The translations under genes and the position numbers were made by a program. Shown here one piece after another: positions 35,163-42,363 of a stretch of 42,363 nucleotides of DNA (its first letter is position 1; every line of letters begins with the position of its first letter). This stretch comes from a virus. The stretch is from positions 1 through 42,363 of the IMG/VR virus record IMGVR_UViG_3300046517_000639, one strand, 5' to 3'. The notes under the pieces were generated by a model that was given only the letters and a program-made list of their open reading frames with translations, was not told where the DNA came from and ran no database searches.

Positions 35163-36425
35163 TTAGCTCGCAATCCGCACGGCCAACTGGGGATATAGCG
35201 TTGCCCAGCCACCGAGAAGGTCAATTCTGAGAGGTGCGCGGTCCATGTTGATATCATACATTCTGATGCAGCGCATGGACATGTTCAGTTGATCGTCTTT
35301 CTTGCGGTCGCCCATATCCAACCCGCCATACAGAGGCAAGTCGGCGCAGGCAAACGTGAATGCTTCTTCGCAGAAAGCGATACCACGCCCTGAAGTAACT
35401 GCCGTGGTGCCCTGAACCGTCACCGCCGCCGTGTTTTGCACGCCCATAGTGGCAGCGTTCGTAGGAGTCAGAGAAGTTACGTTCTGGGTAGGACCAGAAG
35501 CAATGATGCCATTGAAGTCTGGACCGCTGATAGGAATAGTAGCGTTGCCGCTGCCATCTGAAGTCACATCAGCAGTTACCACCCATTGGGCCAGAGAACC
35601 TGTGCTCTGCCGGCTCTGAGGATTGACGGCAAACAAGCCCTTCGTCGCTGCCGTGCCAAAGGTGATAATGTCGCCCTTGTTCAGCACCTTGATGCTGTTT
35701 GACCAGCCGTTGGTGATAATGCTAGAGCCAGTCTGTACAGTTGCTGAGTTGGATACTGGAGTGCCACCCTGCGTGCCAGTCGTGAATACTGGCGTGTTCT
35801 GGTCCATGTACCAGTCAAAGCCCAGAGTGTCCTTCGACATTCTGCCCTTGCGGTACTGAGCGCTGATAGTCACCTGTGGATTGAACAAACCAGTCAATGC
35901 CGGAACGATTGTTGCCTGCATCGCTGGATTGATGACCAAATCCCTGATATCCACTGGCGCTGCGTTTTCATCCAGTTTCTGTCCAGCCGCCAAGTAGGTA
36001 TTCGAGGTATTCGGAATGGTTCCAGGAGTGCCAACTTCGTTGTTGACGTTCAGGAATTGCTGCATACCGTCGAAGTCAATCTGGTTTGCCATGCTAATCA
36101 TGGCTGGACGGATGAAGCGCTTCGAGAAATCGTCAATGTCCAAAGCCAACTGCGAGGAAGTTACTGCAAAAGACCGCTGGTACTGAGTCGTGAGCACCAA
36201 AGGTACAGACGTTTCAGTCAAATCCTGCAACTGAAGTCCTTGCCCTTGAGTGTTCGTGAATCTTACTGGCTTGCGGATATTCAGTACTGATCCGATCTTT
36301 GCGCCGGATTTGGCGAATTGATCGTCGTACTGCCTATCAACTCCCCGCGTGAAACTAAGGTTGTTTTCCAGTACCATCAGCCCTTCGCGGGTAATCATGC
36401 CGATGGTAAGAAGTGTATTAGCCAA
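35163..36425 (-). CDS. Major capsid protein (P22 coat family)
   Basis: A 420-aa protein with TTG start behind a strong AGGAGG. N-terminus ANTLLTIGMITREGLMVLEN, then FTRGVDRQYDDQFAKSGAKI, GSVLNIRKPVRF, LALDIDDFSKRFIRPAM and the C-terminus APLRIDLLGGWATLYPQLAV match the P22-like coat family (HK97 fold). Length is close to P22 coat (430). It follows the scaffold gene after a 188-base gap with two hairpins. The TTG start for the most abundant virion protein is notable. Confidence 0.9.
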   Translation of the reverse strand: MANTLLTIGMITREGLMVLENNLSFTRGVDRQYDDQFAKSGAKIGSVLNIRKPVRFTNTQGQGLQLQDLTETSVPLVLTTQYQRSFAVTSSQLALDIDDFSKRFIRPAMISMANQIDFDGMQQFLNVNNEVGTPGTIPNTSNTYLAAGQKLDENAAPVDIRDLVINPAMQATIVPALTGLFNPQVTISAQYRKGRMSKDTLGFDWYMDQNTPVFTTGTQGGTPVSNSATVQTGSSIITNGWSNSIKVLNKGDIITFGTAATKGLFAVNPQSRQSTGSLAQWVVTADVTSDGSGNATIPISGPDFNGIIASGPTQNVTSLTPTNAATMGVQNTAAVTVQGTTAVTSGRGIAFCEEAFTFACADLPLYGGLDMGDRKKDDQLNMSMRCIRMYDINMDRAPLRIDLLGGWATLYPQLAVRIAS

Positions 36426-36450
36426 GCTGTCCTCCTATCGATTGAATTTA

Positions 36451-36474
36451 GAAACGGTTACGCTTCACCGTTTC
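36451..36474 (-). promoter_or_regulatory. Hairpin in the coat-gene leader (proximal)
   Basis: GAAACGG pairs with CCGTTTC around a 10-base loop, 26 bases before the coat start codon and just upstream of its AGGAGG. Probably a coat mRNA leader structure; there is no T-run on the transcribed strand. Confidence 0.45.
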
Positions 36475-36545
36475 CGATTCGGTAGGAGTTTCAGAGCGTG
36501 AGCACGCCCTACGGAAAGTTTGCCTGTGTCTTATTCAGGCTGTTT

Positions 36546-36563
36546 TGTGGCTTTCACGCCACA
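36546..36563 (-). promoter_or_regulatory. Hairpin in the coat-gene leader (distal)
   Basis: TGTGGC and GCCACA form a perfect 6-bp stem with a 6-base loop in the gap between scaffold and coat genes (36426-36613). That gap holds no gene. The two hairpins may protect or process the coat message, allowing more coat than scaffold or portal. Confidence 0.4.
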
Positions 36564-36613
36564 CAGACAGTACTGTGAATACTACGATAAATTACCGATT
36601 GCAATAGAAATTA

Positions 36614-37516
36614 TTAGCCACGTTCGCCAGCGGCACGCCTTTTCTTGTACTCGGCCATGTCAACCTGATCAAGCGGCGTGCTGTTCTTCGTCGCTCCACC
36701 GCTGACTGGCTTGATTGGCGCTGGAGCCTTGCTAACTAGCTTTGGCTTGGGAGGCTCTTTCTCTTTAGGTGTCAACTTGTCTGAAACACGTCCAACCGCC
36801 TTGCCAATCTGTCCAGGCGTCAATTCCCCAAGTTTTTCTAGTTCTTCGGGATGAGTCGCATAGTAATATACAATCTCAGCGCTATTCTCATCCTCTTTTA
36901 CGGCCTTGAAGAATGAAGCAGTCGCTTCACGCTCTATGATAGTCGGACTATCGAGATTCCAAGGCATATTTACAGAATTTACTGTATCTTCAAAATCCTC
37001 ATGCTCCAGTTTAGCGACTTCAATACGAGCGAGATGCGCCTCATTGATGCCGTTTATCATTTCCTGAGTGTTTCTAATATCTTCCTGTTCTTTTTGTTCC
37101 TTCAGTTCCTGCCGCACTTCCCAGCGTACATGGTCCTTCAAGTACTTCGTAAAGTCGGTGTAATCAGCTTCTTGTGGCTCATCGGTCGCTGATTTGGCTG
37201 GCTTTTCTTCCTTGACGGTGGACTTGGATTCCAATTCCTTGACGCGGCGCTCTAGTTCCGCTGCCCGTTCCTCTGCCTTGGACTTGTCTTTTGTCAGTTT
37301 CTCAATGCGCTTCTGAAAGCCGCCACCCTTAGCCTTTGGCTTAGGCTCAACTTCGGTTTCTTCTTCCTGCTCAACTTCTTCTGGCTCTTTCTCAGCAGGT
37401 TCTTCAACAGATGGCTCTTTCTCTATTACGCTCTTGCCCTCCAGCCGTGCCTTCTTGTACTCAGCCTGAGTCATTTCCTCTAGCGGCACTTCTTGCGTTA
37501 CTACTTCATTGTCCAT
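36614..37516 (-). CDS. Scaffolding protein
   Basis: A 300-aa, very charged protein. An acidic N-terminal third (EPEEVEQEEETEVEPKP), a coiled coil (FQKRIEKLTKDKSKAEERAA to RRVKELES), a helical middle, and a basic C-terminal tail (VDMAEYKKRRAAGERG). The position between portal and coat and this design match P22-type scaffolds, whose basic end binds coat. The motif AEYKKxRxxG occurs both near the start (QAEYKKARLEGKS) and at the end, a curious internal repeat. It overlaps the portal gene by 11 bases. Confidence 0.8.
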   Translation of the reverse strand: MDNEVVTQEVPLEEMTQAEYKKARLEGKSVIEKEPSVEEPAEKEPEEVEQEEETEVEPKPKAKGGGFQKRIEKLTKDKSKAEERAAELERRVKELESKSTVKEEKPAKSATDEPQEADYTDFTKYLKDHVRWEVRQELKEQKEQEDIRNTQEMINGINEAHLARIEVAKLEHEDFEDTVNSVNMPWNLDSPTIIEREATASFFKAVKEDENSAEIVYYYATHPEELEKLGELTPGQIGKAVGRVSDKLTPKEKEPPKPKLVSKAPAPIKPVSGGATKNSTPLDQVDMAEYKKRRAAGERG

Positions 37517-39614
37517 TCGTTGCTCCTTGTTGGGCTTGCTGTGCTGCCATGTTCATATCGTGAGACTGGTCTGCTTGCTGGCTCTGTTGCGCGTTTAGTG
37601 CTGCCTGCTGAGCCAGTTCCTTCTGGTGCGCTTGAGCATCGTTCTGCATCGCTAGTTCGTGAGCATCGCTGTGCAGGAGGTCATATTGCGCGATTTCCGA
37701 TTCTGCAAACGTCTGCTGCAAGTCCTTGGAAGCGTTAATTTGGGCTACGGCCAGCTTGGTAGCTTCCTGCATCTTGACAATGGCCTGTTTCGACTGTTCT
37801 TGCATCTGGGCAATCTGCGTTTTGCCTTGCTGCTCAACTTGCTTGGTCTGGATTACTTCCTTAGCTTCGTTGAGTGCCTTGGTCAGCAAATCATGCTGCT
37901 GCATGGCCTGGTCTAGCGTGGACTTCATGCGTTGAAGCTGTACCTGTGGATCGCCTTCGTCGCCTCCTAGAATCTGTGGAGGAATCATGCGCTTGAGACG
38001 ATCTGCGAACTCCTTGGCCTGCGGAATGTCCATGTTGGACACCACAATGTCAAGCGTATTCGCTGCCATTTGTGGAGGCATTACTTTCAGAAGTTCTAGT
38101 TGCGTGGCTACCGACTCTTGCCGCTTCGTCTGGTAGCTCGGACCTACGTTCACCGTCACATCGTAGCTGCCCAGCCCAATGTCATAGATTTTCTTGATGG
38201 CGTCCGTAGTCAGTTCCTGCGCTGCGTCAGCCTGGTCCTCGCCATTGTGAATCACTACCTGCTGTACGCTCGAATCCGGCTTGATAATCCGCATCACTCG
38301 CGGTGTATCGTAAACCTTGGGAATCCATTCAAGCAGTACCTTGCCGAAACGGCGCATGGTACGCGCTACGTTGTCGGAGTAGTTCAGCGTGGCTAGAGAG
38401 CCTTGCTGCTGGAGCTTTTCGATTGCTTTGCCCGACTCGTCGCCCTTGCGCTGGCCTAGCGATGGATCGTAAATTCCCAAGGAAGCCTTCAAATCGAGAC
38501 TGGCCTGTCCGATAAGCTGAGCAAAACCTGCAATGGGAGGTTCTACCGAGTTGCGCTGTGGAACTGGTGCAGGCTTTCCTGCTACGTCTACCGCCTTGTA
38601 CGTCAAAGTCTGAAAGTTGCGAACGTTGGACGATTCCCAGAGCTTTTCATAGCCCTGCAACTGCCCTTCTACGACGATCCAGGGTGCCTTCGGAGCCAAT
38701 GCACAGGCTTCCGTAGCCGCTGAAATCATGTAATTGTACTGACGCTGAGCATCCTTGCCATTACGTACTAGTCCGGCTAGATACCGTTTGCCGTCCACTT
38801 CAATATCATCGCCCGTTGCGGTAAAGATGGGGATGGAAGTCCCTGGGAGCTCTTGTCCAGACTCGCCACCCTCTAACACCTGAAAACAGTTAATTTTGCG
38901 CCAGATAACGCGCTTCTTAGCTGGTTTATTGCCTTTACTCTTTTCTTCTATGACCTCAAAATACTCTGCCACGCGCACATATTCTTCATTCTGCCAGCCT
39001 GGAGGTACATCGCCCTGCGAGCACAAGTCGCTTAAACTGCCGTAAGTCTCTGGATTCTCATCCTTGTAGGTCGTTAGCGGCACATCCATCGTGATGAATG
39101 CCCACTTAGCCTTATCTTGCGCGACTCCAGGTTGCCAGTAGACGCTGAATTGATTGGGAATCTTCTCAATGTATATTTCCTGGTTGCCTTCATCGTCGGC
39201 GTAATCGCTCAAGATGCGCCAGGAACCAAACCCTGTTCGTACCACACACTCATGCGCCCAATCATAGGCTTGCTCGGCGTCAGATTGCACTTCGATGTGC
39301 CGGATGATGCCTTGCAGAATCTCCGCTGTATCTACATCCGAATCACTGCCTACTGGATTCACATTTAAGCTAGGGCGGGACTGGCGGTACTCGTTGCAAA
39401 CGATGCGGATGGACTGCTGCATCTGGTCCATCGTCAAGCAAGGCCGGCCATCAATCATGCGCTGATTGCGGATCGTCAGCGGCCATTGCTCGCCTACGCT
39501 GAATTTCAGGTCATCCAGCGATTCAGCGCGGTTCATGGATTCAGCTTCAGCTACCAGCTTGAACCGCTCGAGAGCCAGTTCGACAGTCTTAGAAGGAGTG
39601 TAGGTTTCATCCAT
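37506..39614 (-). CDS. Portal protein (P22 gp1-like)
   Basis: A 702-aa protein (P22 gp1 has 725). The N-terminus with RFKLVAEAESMNRAESLDDL, FSVGEQWP, then GRPCLTMDQMQQSIRIVCNE and YRQSRPSLNVNPVGSDSDVD is typical of P22-type portals. The C-terminal 150 residues are a long Gln-rich helical barrel (HELAMQNDAQAHQKELAQQA), the tube that reaches into the head in P22. It forms the DNA gate at one head vertex and binds TerL. It overlaps the GroES-like gene by 8 bases. Confidence 0.9.
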   Translation of the reverse strand: MDETYTPSKTVELALERFKLVAEAESMNRAESLDDLKFSVGEQWPLTIRNQRMIDGRPCLTMDQMQQSIRIVCNEYRQSRPSLNVNPVGSDSDVDTAEILQGIIRHIEVQSDAEQAYDWAHECVVRTGFGSWRILSDYADDEGNQEIYIEKIPNQFSVYWQPGVAQDKAKWAFITMDVPLTTYKDENPETYGSLSDLCSQGDVPPGWQNEEYVRVAEYFEVIEEKSKGNKPAKKRVIWRKINCFQVLEGGESGQELPGTSIPIFTATGDDIEVDGKRYLAGLVRNGKDAQRQYNYMISAATEACALAPKAPWIVVEGQLQGYEKLWESSNVRNFQTLTYKAVDVAGKPAPVPQRNSVEPPIAGFAQLIGQASLDLKASLGIYDPSLGQRKGDESGKAIEKLQQQGSLATLNYSDNVARTMRRFGKVLLEWIPKVYDTPRVMRIIKPDSSVQQVVIHNGEDQADAAQELTTDAIKKIYDIGLGSYDVTVNVGPSYQTKRQESVATQLELLKVMPPQMAANTLDIVVSNMDIPQAKEFADRLKRMIPPQILGGDEGDPQVQLQRMKSTLDQAMQQHDLLTKALNEAKEVIQTKQVEQQGKTQIAQMQEQSKQAIVKMQEATKLAVAQINASKDLQQTFAESEIAQYDLLHSDAHELAMQNDAQAHQKELAQQAALNAQQSQQADQSHDMNMAAQQAQQGATNGQ

Positions 39615-39885
39615 TGTTTATAATTGCAAATATATCAGCAACTTGCACCAAATGCAGCGTTTCCTCGTATCTGAAGTCTACATGCTGGAAGTCAGTTCCC
39701 AGGTCATTCCACTTCGAGTGGAAGTACACCAAATCTCCAGCCTTTACCGTGTCCACCTTCGGCCCCACAGCCAGCACTTTGCCCTTGATGCTCTTGTCTT
39801 TGGCTATCTCAGGCGCCACAATCAGCCCTTTTTGCGGTTCTTCCAGCCTTTTGATGAGTACACGGTCATTACGCGGTTGAATCAA
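39607..39885 (-). CDS. GroES-like co-chaperonin
   Basis: A 92-aa protein; TTG start at 39885 with AGGAGGG 5-6 bases upstream and TTGA overlap. LIQPRNDRVLIKRLEEPQKG, then IVAPEIAKDKSIKGKVLAVG and VKAGDLVYFHSKWNDLGTDF match the Cpn10 fold, with the mobile loop at about 17-30. GroES works with GroEL to fold proteins; phage versions such as T4 gp31 are needed for coat folding. P22-type coat protein needs GroEL/ES, so a phage co-chaperonin right before portal and coat fits. Confidence 0.8.
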   Translation of the reverse strand: MIQPRNDRVLIKRLEEPQKGLIVAPEIAKDKSIKGKVLAVGPKVDTVKAGDLVYFHSKWNDLGTDFQHVDFRYEETLHLVQVADIFAIINNG

Positions 39886-40025
39886 AACTTCCCTCCTAAA
39901 GCGAACTGTAGCGCTTCCTTCCAAGTCCTGAACAGGTAAGGAATAGGCAAGTGAATGAACGGAGGAACCACTATCCAGTCATTATTGCTGGCTTTGAATA
40001 TCTTGTACTTTGTGCAGCGACTCAA
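39882..40025 (-). CDS. Small conserved-type phage protein (47 aa)
   Basis: TTG start at the TTGA overlap. LSRCTKYKIFKASNNDWIVV, then a C-terminal TWKEALQFALGG, resembles small phage proteins with the plan YxIxKxxxxWxVxxP...FxTWxEAlxxAlx. Function unknown. Confidence 0.6.
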   Translation of the reverse strand: MSRCTKYKIFKASNNDWIVVPPFIHLPIPYLFRTWKEALQFALGGKF

Positions 40026-40225
40026 CTGGTTACTGCTTTCTTGAAGTACGTATAGGGCCACCACGTGGCGCCGGCCAGTACATCAGCCGTGCTTGCGTCC
40101 CATGTACCGCCCTGATTTTGCAACTGATACACAAACTGCGTGGCAGTCTGATAGTTGGGAAGCGCCAGCGCCACCGTTGTGCTGCCATCCTGCATTGTCA
40201 CTGTCACTATTACAGGTTTTGCCAT
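40022..40225 (-). CDS. Stand-alone paralog of the giant tail protein's C-terminal module (67 aa)
   Basis: TAGGAGGAG just before the ATG. TVTMQDGSTTVALALPNYQT, ATQFVYQLQNQGGTWD and WWPYTYFKK align along their length with the last 60 residues of the giant tail protein (TITMLDGTTVVLSIPTYETA, ATQFVQQLRKSGGVWS, WYPYRDWKK). It is either a separate partner of that tip or a chaperone-like or decoy copy. TTGA overlap with the next gene. Confidence 0.65.
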   Translation of the reverse strand: MAKPVIVTVTMQDGSTTVALALPNYQTATQFVYQLQNQGGTWDASTADVLAGATWWPYTYFKKAVTS

Positions 40226-40234
40226 TCACTCCTC

Positions 40235-42236
40235 CTAACCAGTTGTCACTTTCTTCCAATCTCTATAGGGATACCAAGTTGCCGGTGCCGCTGGGTCTGG
40301 CGGTACACTCCAAACCCCTCCACTTTTACGCAATTGTTGCACAAATTGAGTGGCTGTCTCATAAGTTGGAATGGATAATACAACTGTTGTACCGTCCAGC
40401 ATAGTGATGGTCGTTTGTGATGGTGGACCACTGGATGTTGCCGTGAAATTCACTCCCGTAAGATTGGTACTAACTATAGCTATACTCTGGCTGGATGGAG
40501 TAAAAGAAATACCAGGCTTAGAGGGAGTAATGATATAAGGACCGCTGGCAAGGCTTGTCGTTTGATAATTTCCGCTTCCATCGGCGGTAACACTTCCTGA
40601 AGCAGTTCCCGACCAAGCAACAGTAGCTCCAGCTCCAAGTGCTCCCACACTTCCAGAAACGATTCCCTGTGAGTAGAAAGCTCCAATGCCCACAGTGGCT
40701 TGCAAGCCAGCGCCACCACTTGGAATGACATTGAAACTTGATGTAGAAAATCCGATGGTGGCATTGAGATTATCTTCAATAGCCGTGAAATCCGTTATGC
40801 CTCCCGTAATGGCATGGGCTCGCAAGGTATAGCCAGTCCCCGCAGAAAGTGTTTGACTGCTGGCAGCTCCTAGCGTAACCACGCCAATCAACAAATCTCC
40901 GGTTTGCACAGATATACTTAGACTAACTGGAGTATTCTGGCTGGTATTTACATTCGCTGCGGAAGCTGAACGTATCGCAGTAGGACCATGCCATTCACCA
41001 ACACAAATATTGGTTCCAACTACGGAAGCGCCGAAGTTCAAAGTAACAGTACAAGCGCCAGTCGAAGTAGCCCATGCATAAGCCCATCCACCTTCAATTG
41101 GAGTCCCGCCACCATCGGTCTGGTCATACACGATGGTCCAATTGCCAGTGGTACGTGTGCTAGTAACGGAAGTTAGCTGAGGAGCGCCGCTTCCGTTATA
41201 ACGCCACGAAGTAACCAGCAAATTTCCACTGGTCACATTGGAAGTATAAGCCAGCGTTCCCGTGGTTCCCGTTTGTGCCACCGTAGTTCCTTTGGCTTGC
41301 ACGAAAACATTGGTAACTGGTGATTGTGCGGCAGTGGAAACCGTCAAGGTGCTGTATGTCGGATGATAATACGGAATCTGATTATTGAAATCGCCGGAAT
41401 AAACCACAGTCAGCGGGATGTTGTCTGTCAGAACATTGCTTGCGGCAGTGCGGTGCAGGATGGTATGGCAATACCAACCACTTGGATTGTTTTGTATGGT
41501 TCCGACAAGAGTCCACGGACCAGCGGGAGTTGGACCTTCCAAAACTCTCCAGATCGTGTTGGAAGTTGAAGCAGTATTAGGCCGATATATGCTGAAAAGC
41601 AAATAGCGGTTGATGGCGGGGATGAAACAAATATCCGGCCATCCTACGGTTGCAGCCGCTGGCGTATAGATCGAAGTCAGTCCGGTTGAAGCAGACTGCC
41701 AATTCGCATCATTCACAAAGTTTGCGTCAGTAGGAGATGTTGGTCCAATCCAGAACTTCTCTGCTGTACGGTCCAGGCTGAACAAACTAATGCGCGGGAT
41801 ACGACCTAAATAAACATTGTTGGCAGCATCGTTTGGACCATTGAGAATGGCAAAATAAACGTAAGCGTTCCCGCCGCTGAATCCGTTGCCAGTCGTGTTG
41901 TATCCCAGCGTCCCATCGTCTCCGGCATATCGAACCGGAGTCACCCAGCCAAAAGTGGAATCCGCTCCAAAAAAGAACGGCGCTATGGAGTTGTTACCAC
42001 TATTGGGATAAGCAGGAATGCCATTGGCATTGAAGGTTGTGGGATTATTGAAGTTGCTCCAAGTTGCACCGTGGTCATCTGAACGGATAACATTTCCATA
42101 ATATTGCTGGCGTACTGGAGAGACAATGTAGTGCCGTCCAGTAAACCAAAAAAGCGAACCAGCCATGCCGAATAAACCGTTTCCCTTGTTCGACAGTGTA
42201 TGACCGGCTGGCCCATCCGTGCCGTTTTCCGTGGCA
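40235..42236 (-). CDS. Giant tail protein, C-terminal part (continues from 1094..1)
   Basis: Residues 365-1031 of the same protein. An Asp-box (SDDHGATW, full-length residues 417-424) marks a BNR/sialidase-type beta propeller. A second lectin/Ig-like domain follows at about 650-870, then a carboxypeptidase-regulatory-like beta domain at about 875-970. The last 60 residues (from TMLDGTT to the end) are paralogous to the whole of the next gene at 40022-40225. The TAG stop lies 9 bases before that gene's start. An annotation that treats the contig as linear would report only a 708-aa protein starting at 42361. A depolymerase or sialidase activity is possible, but only the fold motif is visible, not a catalytic set. 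Confidence 0.85.
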
Positions 42237-42363
42237 TAAGCTCCATAAGCACTCATTCCATTGACAAGAGAAAGAGCCAACGTGGATTCATTCGTAACTG
42301 TATCCATCTGCTGGTTAAATCCTGCGCCACCAGGAGGAGTTTTGGCATCGTCACGCATCATGT
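42237..42363. repeat. Terminal direct repeat, right copy
   Basis: Exact second copy of bases 1-127. It duplicates part of the tail gene coding sequence and should be removed before counting genes. Confidence 0.95.

Noticed and set aside
36426-36613. Rho-independent terminator between scaffold and coat
   Set aside because: Hairpins are present but no T-run follows on the transcribed strand; coat must also be transcribed from upstream.
42237-42363. Biological direct terminal repeat as in T7-like phages
   Set aside because: Exactly 127 bases, typical of assembler k-mer overlap, within a gene that reads through, and with P22-type packaging genes; headful packaging with circular permutation fits better.
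1-42363. CRISPR arrays, tRNA genes, integrase or attachment sites
   Set aside because: No regularly spaced repeats, no cloverleaf with a TTCGA-type arm, and no recombinase motif were noticed on reading; a tRNAscan and CRISPR search would settle this.

Overview
The window is a complete, circularly closed tailed-phage genome. Bases 1-127 are repeated exactly at 42237-42363, so the unique genome is 42,236 bp and the linear ends are an assembly cut. The cut falls inside one 1031-codon tail gene that reads across it in frame. The morphogenesis genes follow the order of phage P22: small and large terminase, portal, scaffold, coat, gp4-like, gp10-like, a fibre in the tail-needle place, a gp14-like acetyltransferase fold, then three gp7/gp20/gp16-like ejection proteins. 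This points to a short-tailed (podovirus) virion with headful packaging. The host is probably a Gram-negative soil bacterium, and I favour Acidobacteriota. The reasons are a phage-encoded protein with a PEP-CTERM sorting tail, lipoproteins with lipoboxes, and HYDIN-like and fibronectin-III repeats with paired cysteines of the kind common in Acidobacteriota surface proteins. The host call is an inference. No integrase, lysogeny repressor, DNA polymerase, primase or helicase was recognised.

Layout. Leftward from about 4460 to 1 and on through the origin: a hidden run of very small genes (4458-3740), TerS and TerL, four small proteins, the 1031-aa tail protein, two short proteins, a GroES-like co-chaperonin, portal, scaffold, coat, decoration proteins, neck and tail proteins, ejection proteins, four consecutive fibre or spike genes (25891-17516), and a run of small membrane or holin-like genes ending at 15427. 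Rightward from 4510 to 15455: about 40 mostly tiny genes joined by ATGA, GTGA or TTGA stop/start overlaps. They include a leaderless zinc-knuckle protein, the PEP-CTERM protein, several zinc-ribbon proteins, two paralogous beta-class DNA methyltransferases, a papain-fold-like protein, a ribbon-helix-helix protein, an ERF recombinase, an HNH nuclease, a PD-(D/E)XK-like nuclease, lipoproteins, an Ig-like (Big_2) protein and a DUF5675 L,D-transpeptidase-like enzyme that may be the endolysin. The two transcription directions diverge at about 4500, where promoter elements overlap symmetrically, and they converge with a 29-bp tail-to-tail gene overlap at 15427-15455. One rightward gene, an HNH-AP2 homing-type endonuclease at 25355-25873, sits inside the leftward late operon.

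What stands out: (1) four adjacent fibre or spike genes all begin with Sec-type signal peptides and are rich in paired cysteines, as if meant for export; (2) the phage encodes a PEP-CTERM surface protein; (3) the homing endonuclease lies between the ATGA-coupled start of the first fibre gene and its body, and its antisense strand is open throughout; (4) the gp10-like stabilisation protein is divided into two overlapping ORFs by a roughly 250-residue inserted lectin/Ig-like domain; (5) three genes appear to start at AUU or AUC behind a good Shine-Dalgarno sequence; (6) paralogous modules recur in the decoration, tail and methyltransferase genes.

Family names come from motif reading only; no database search was run.
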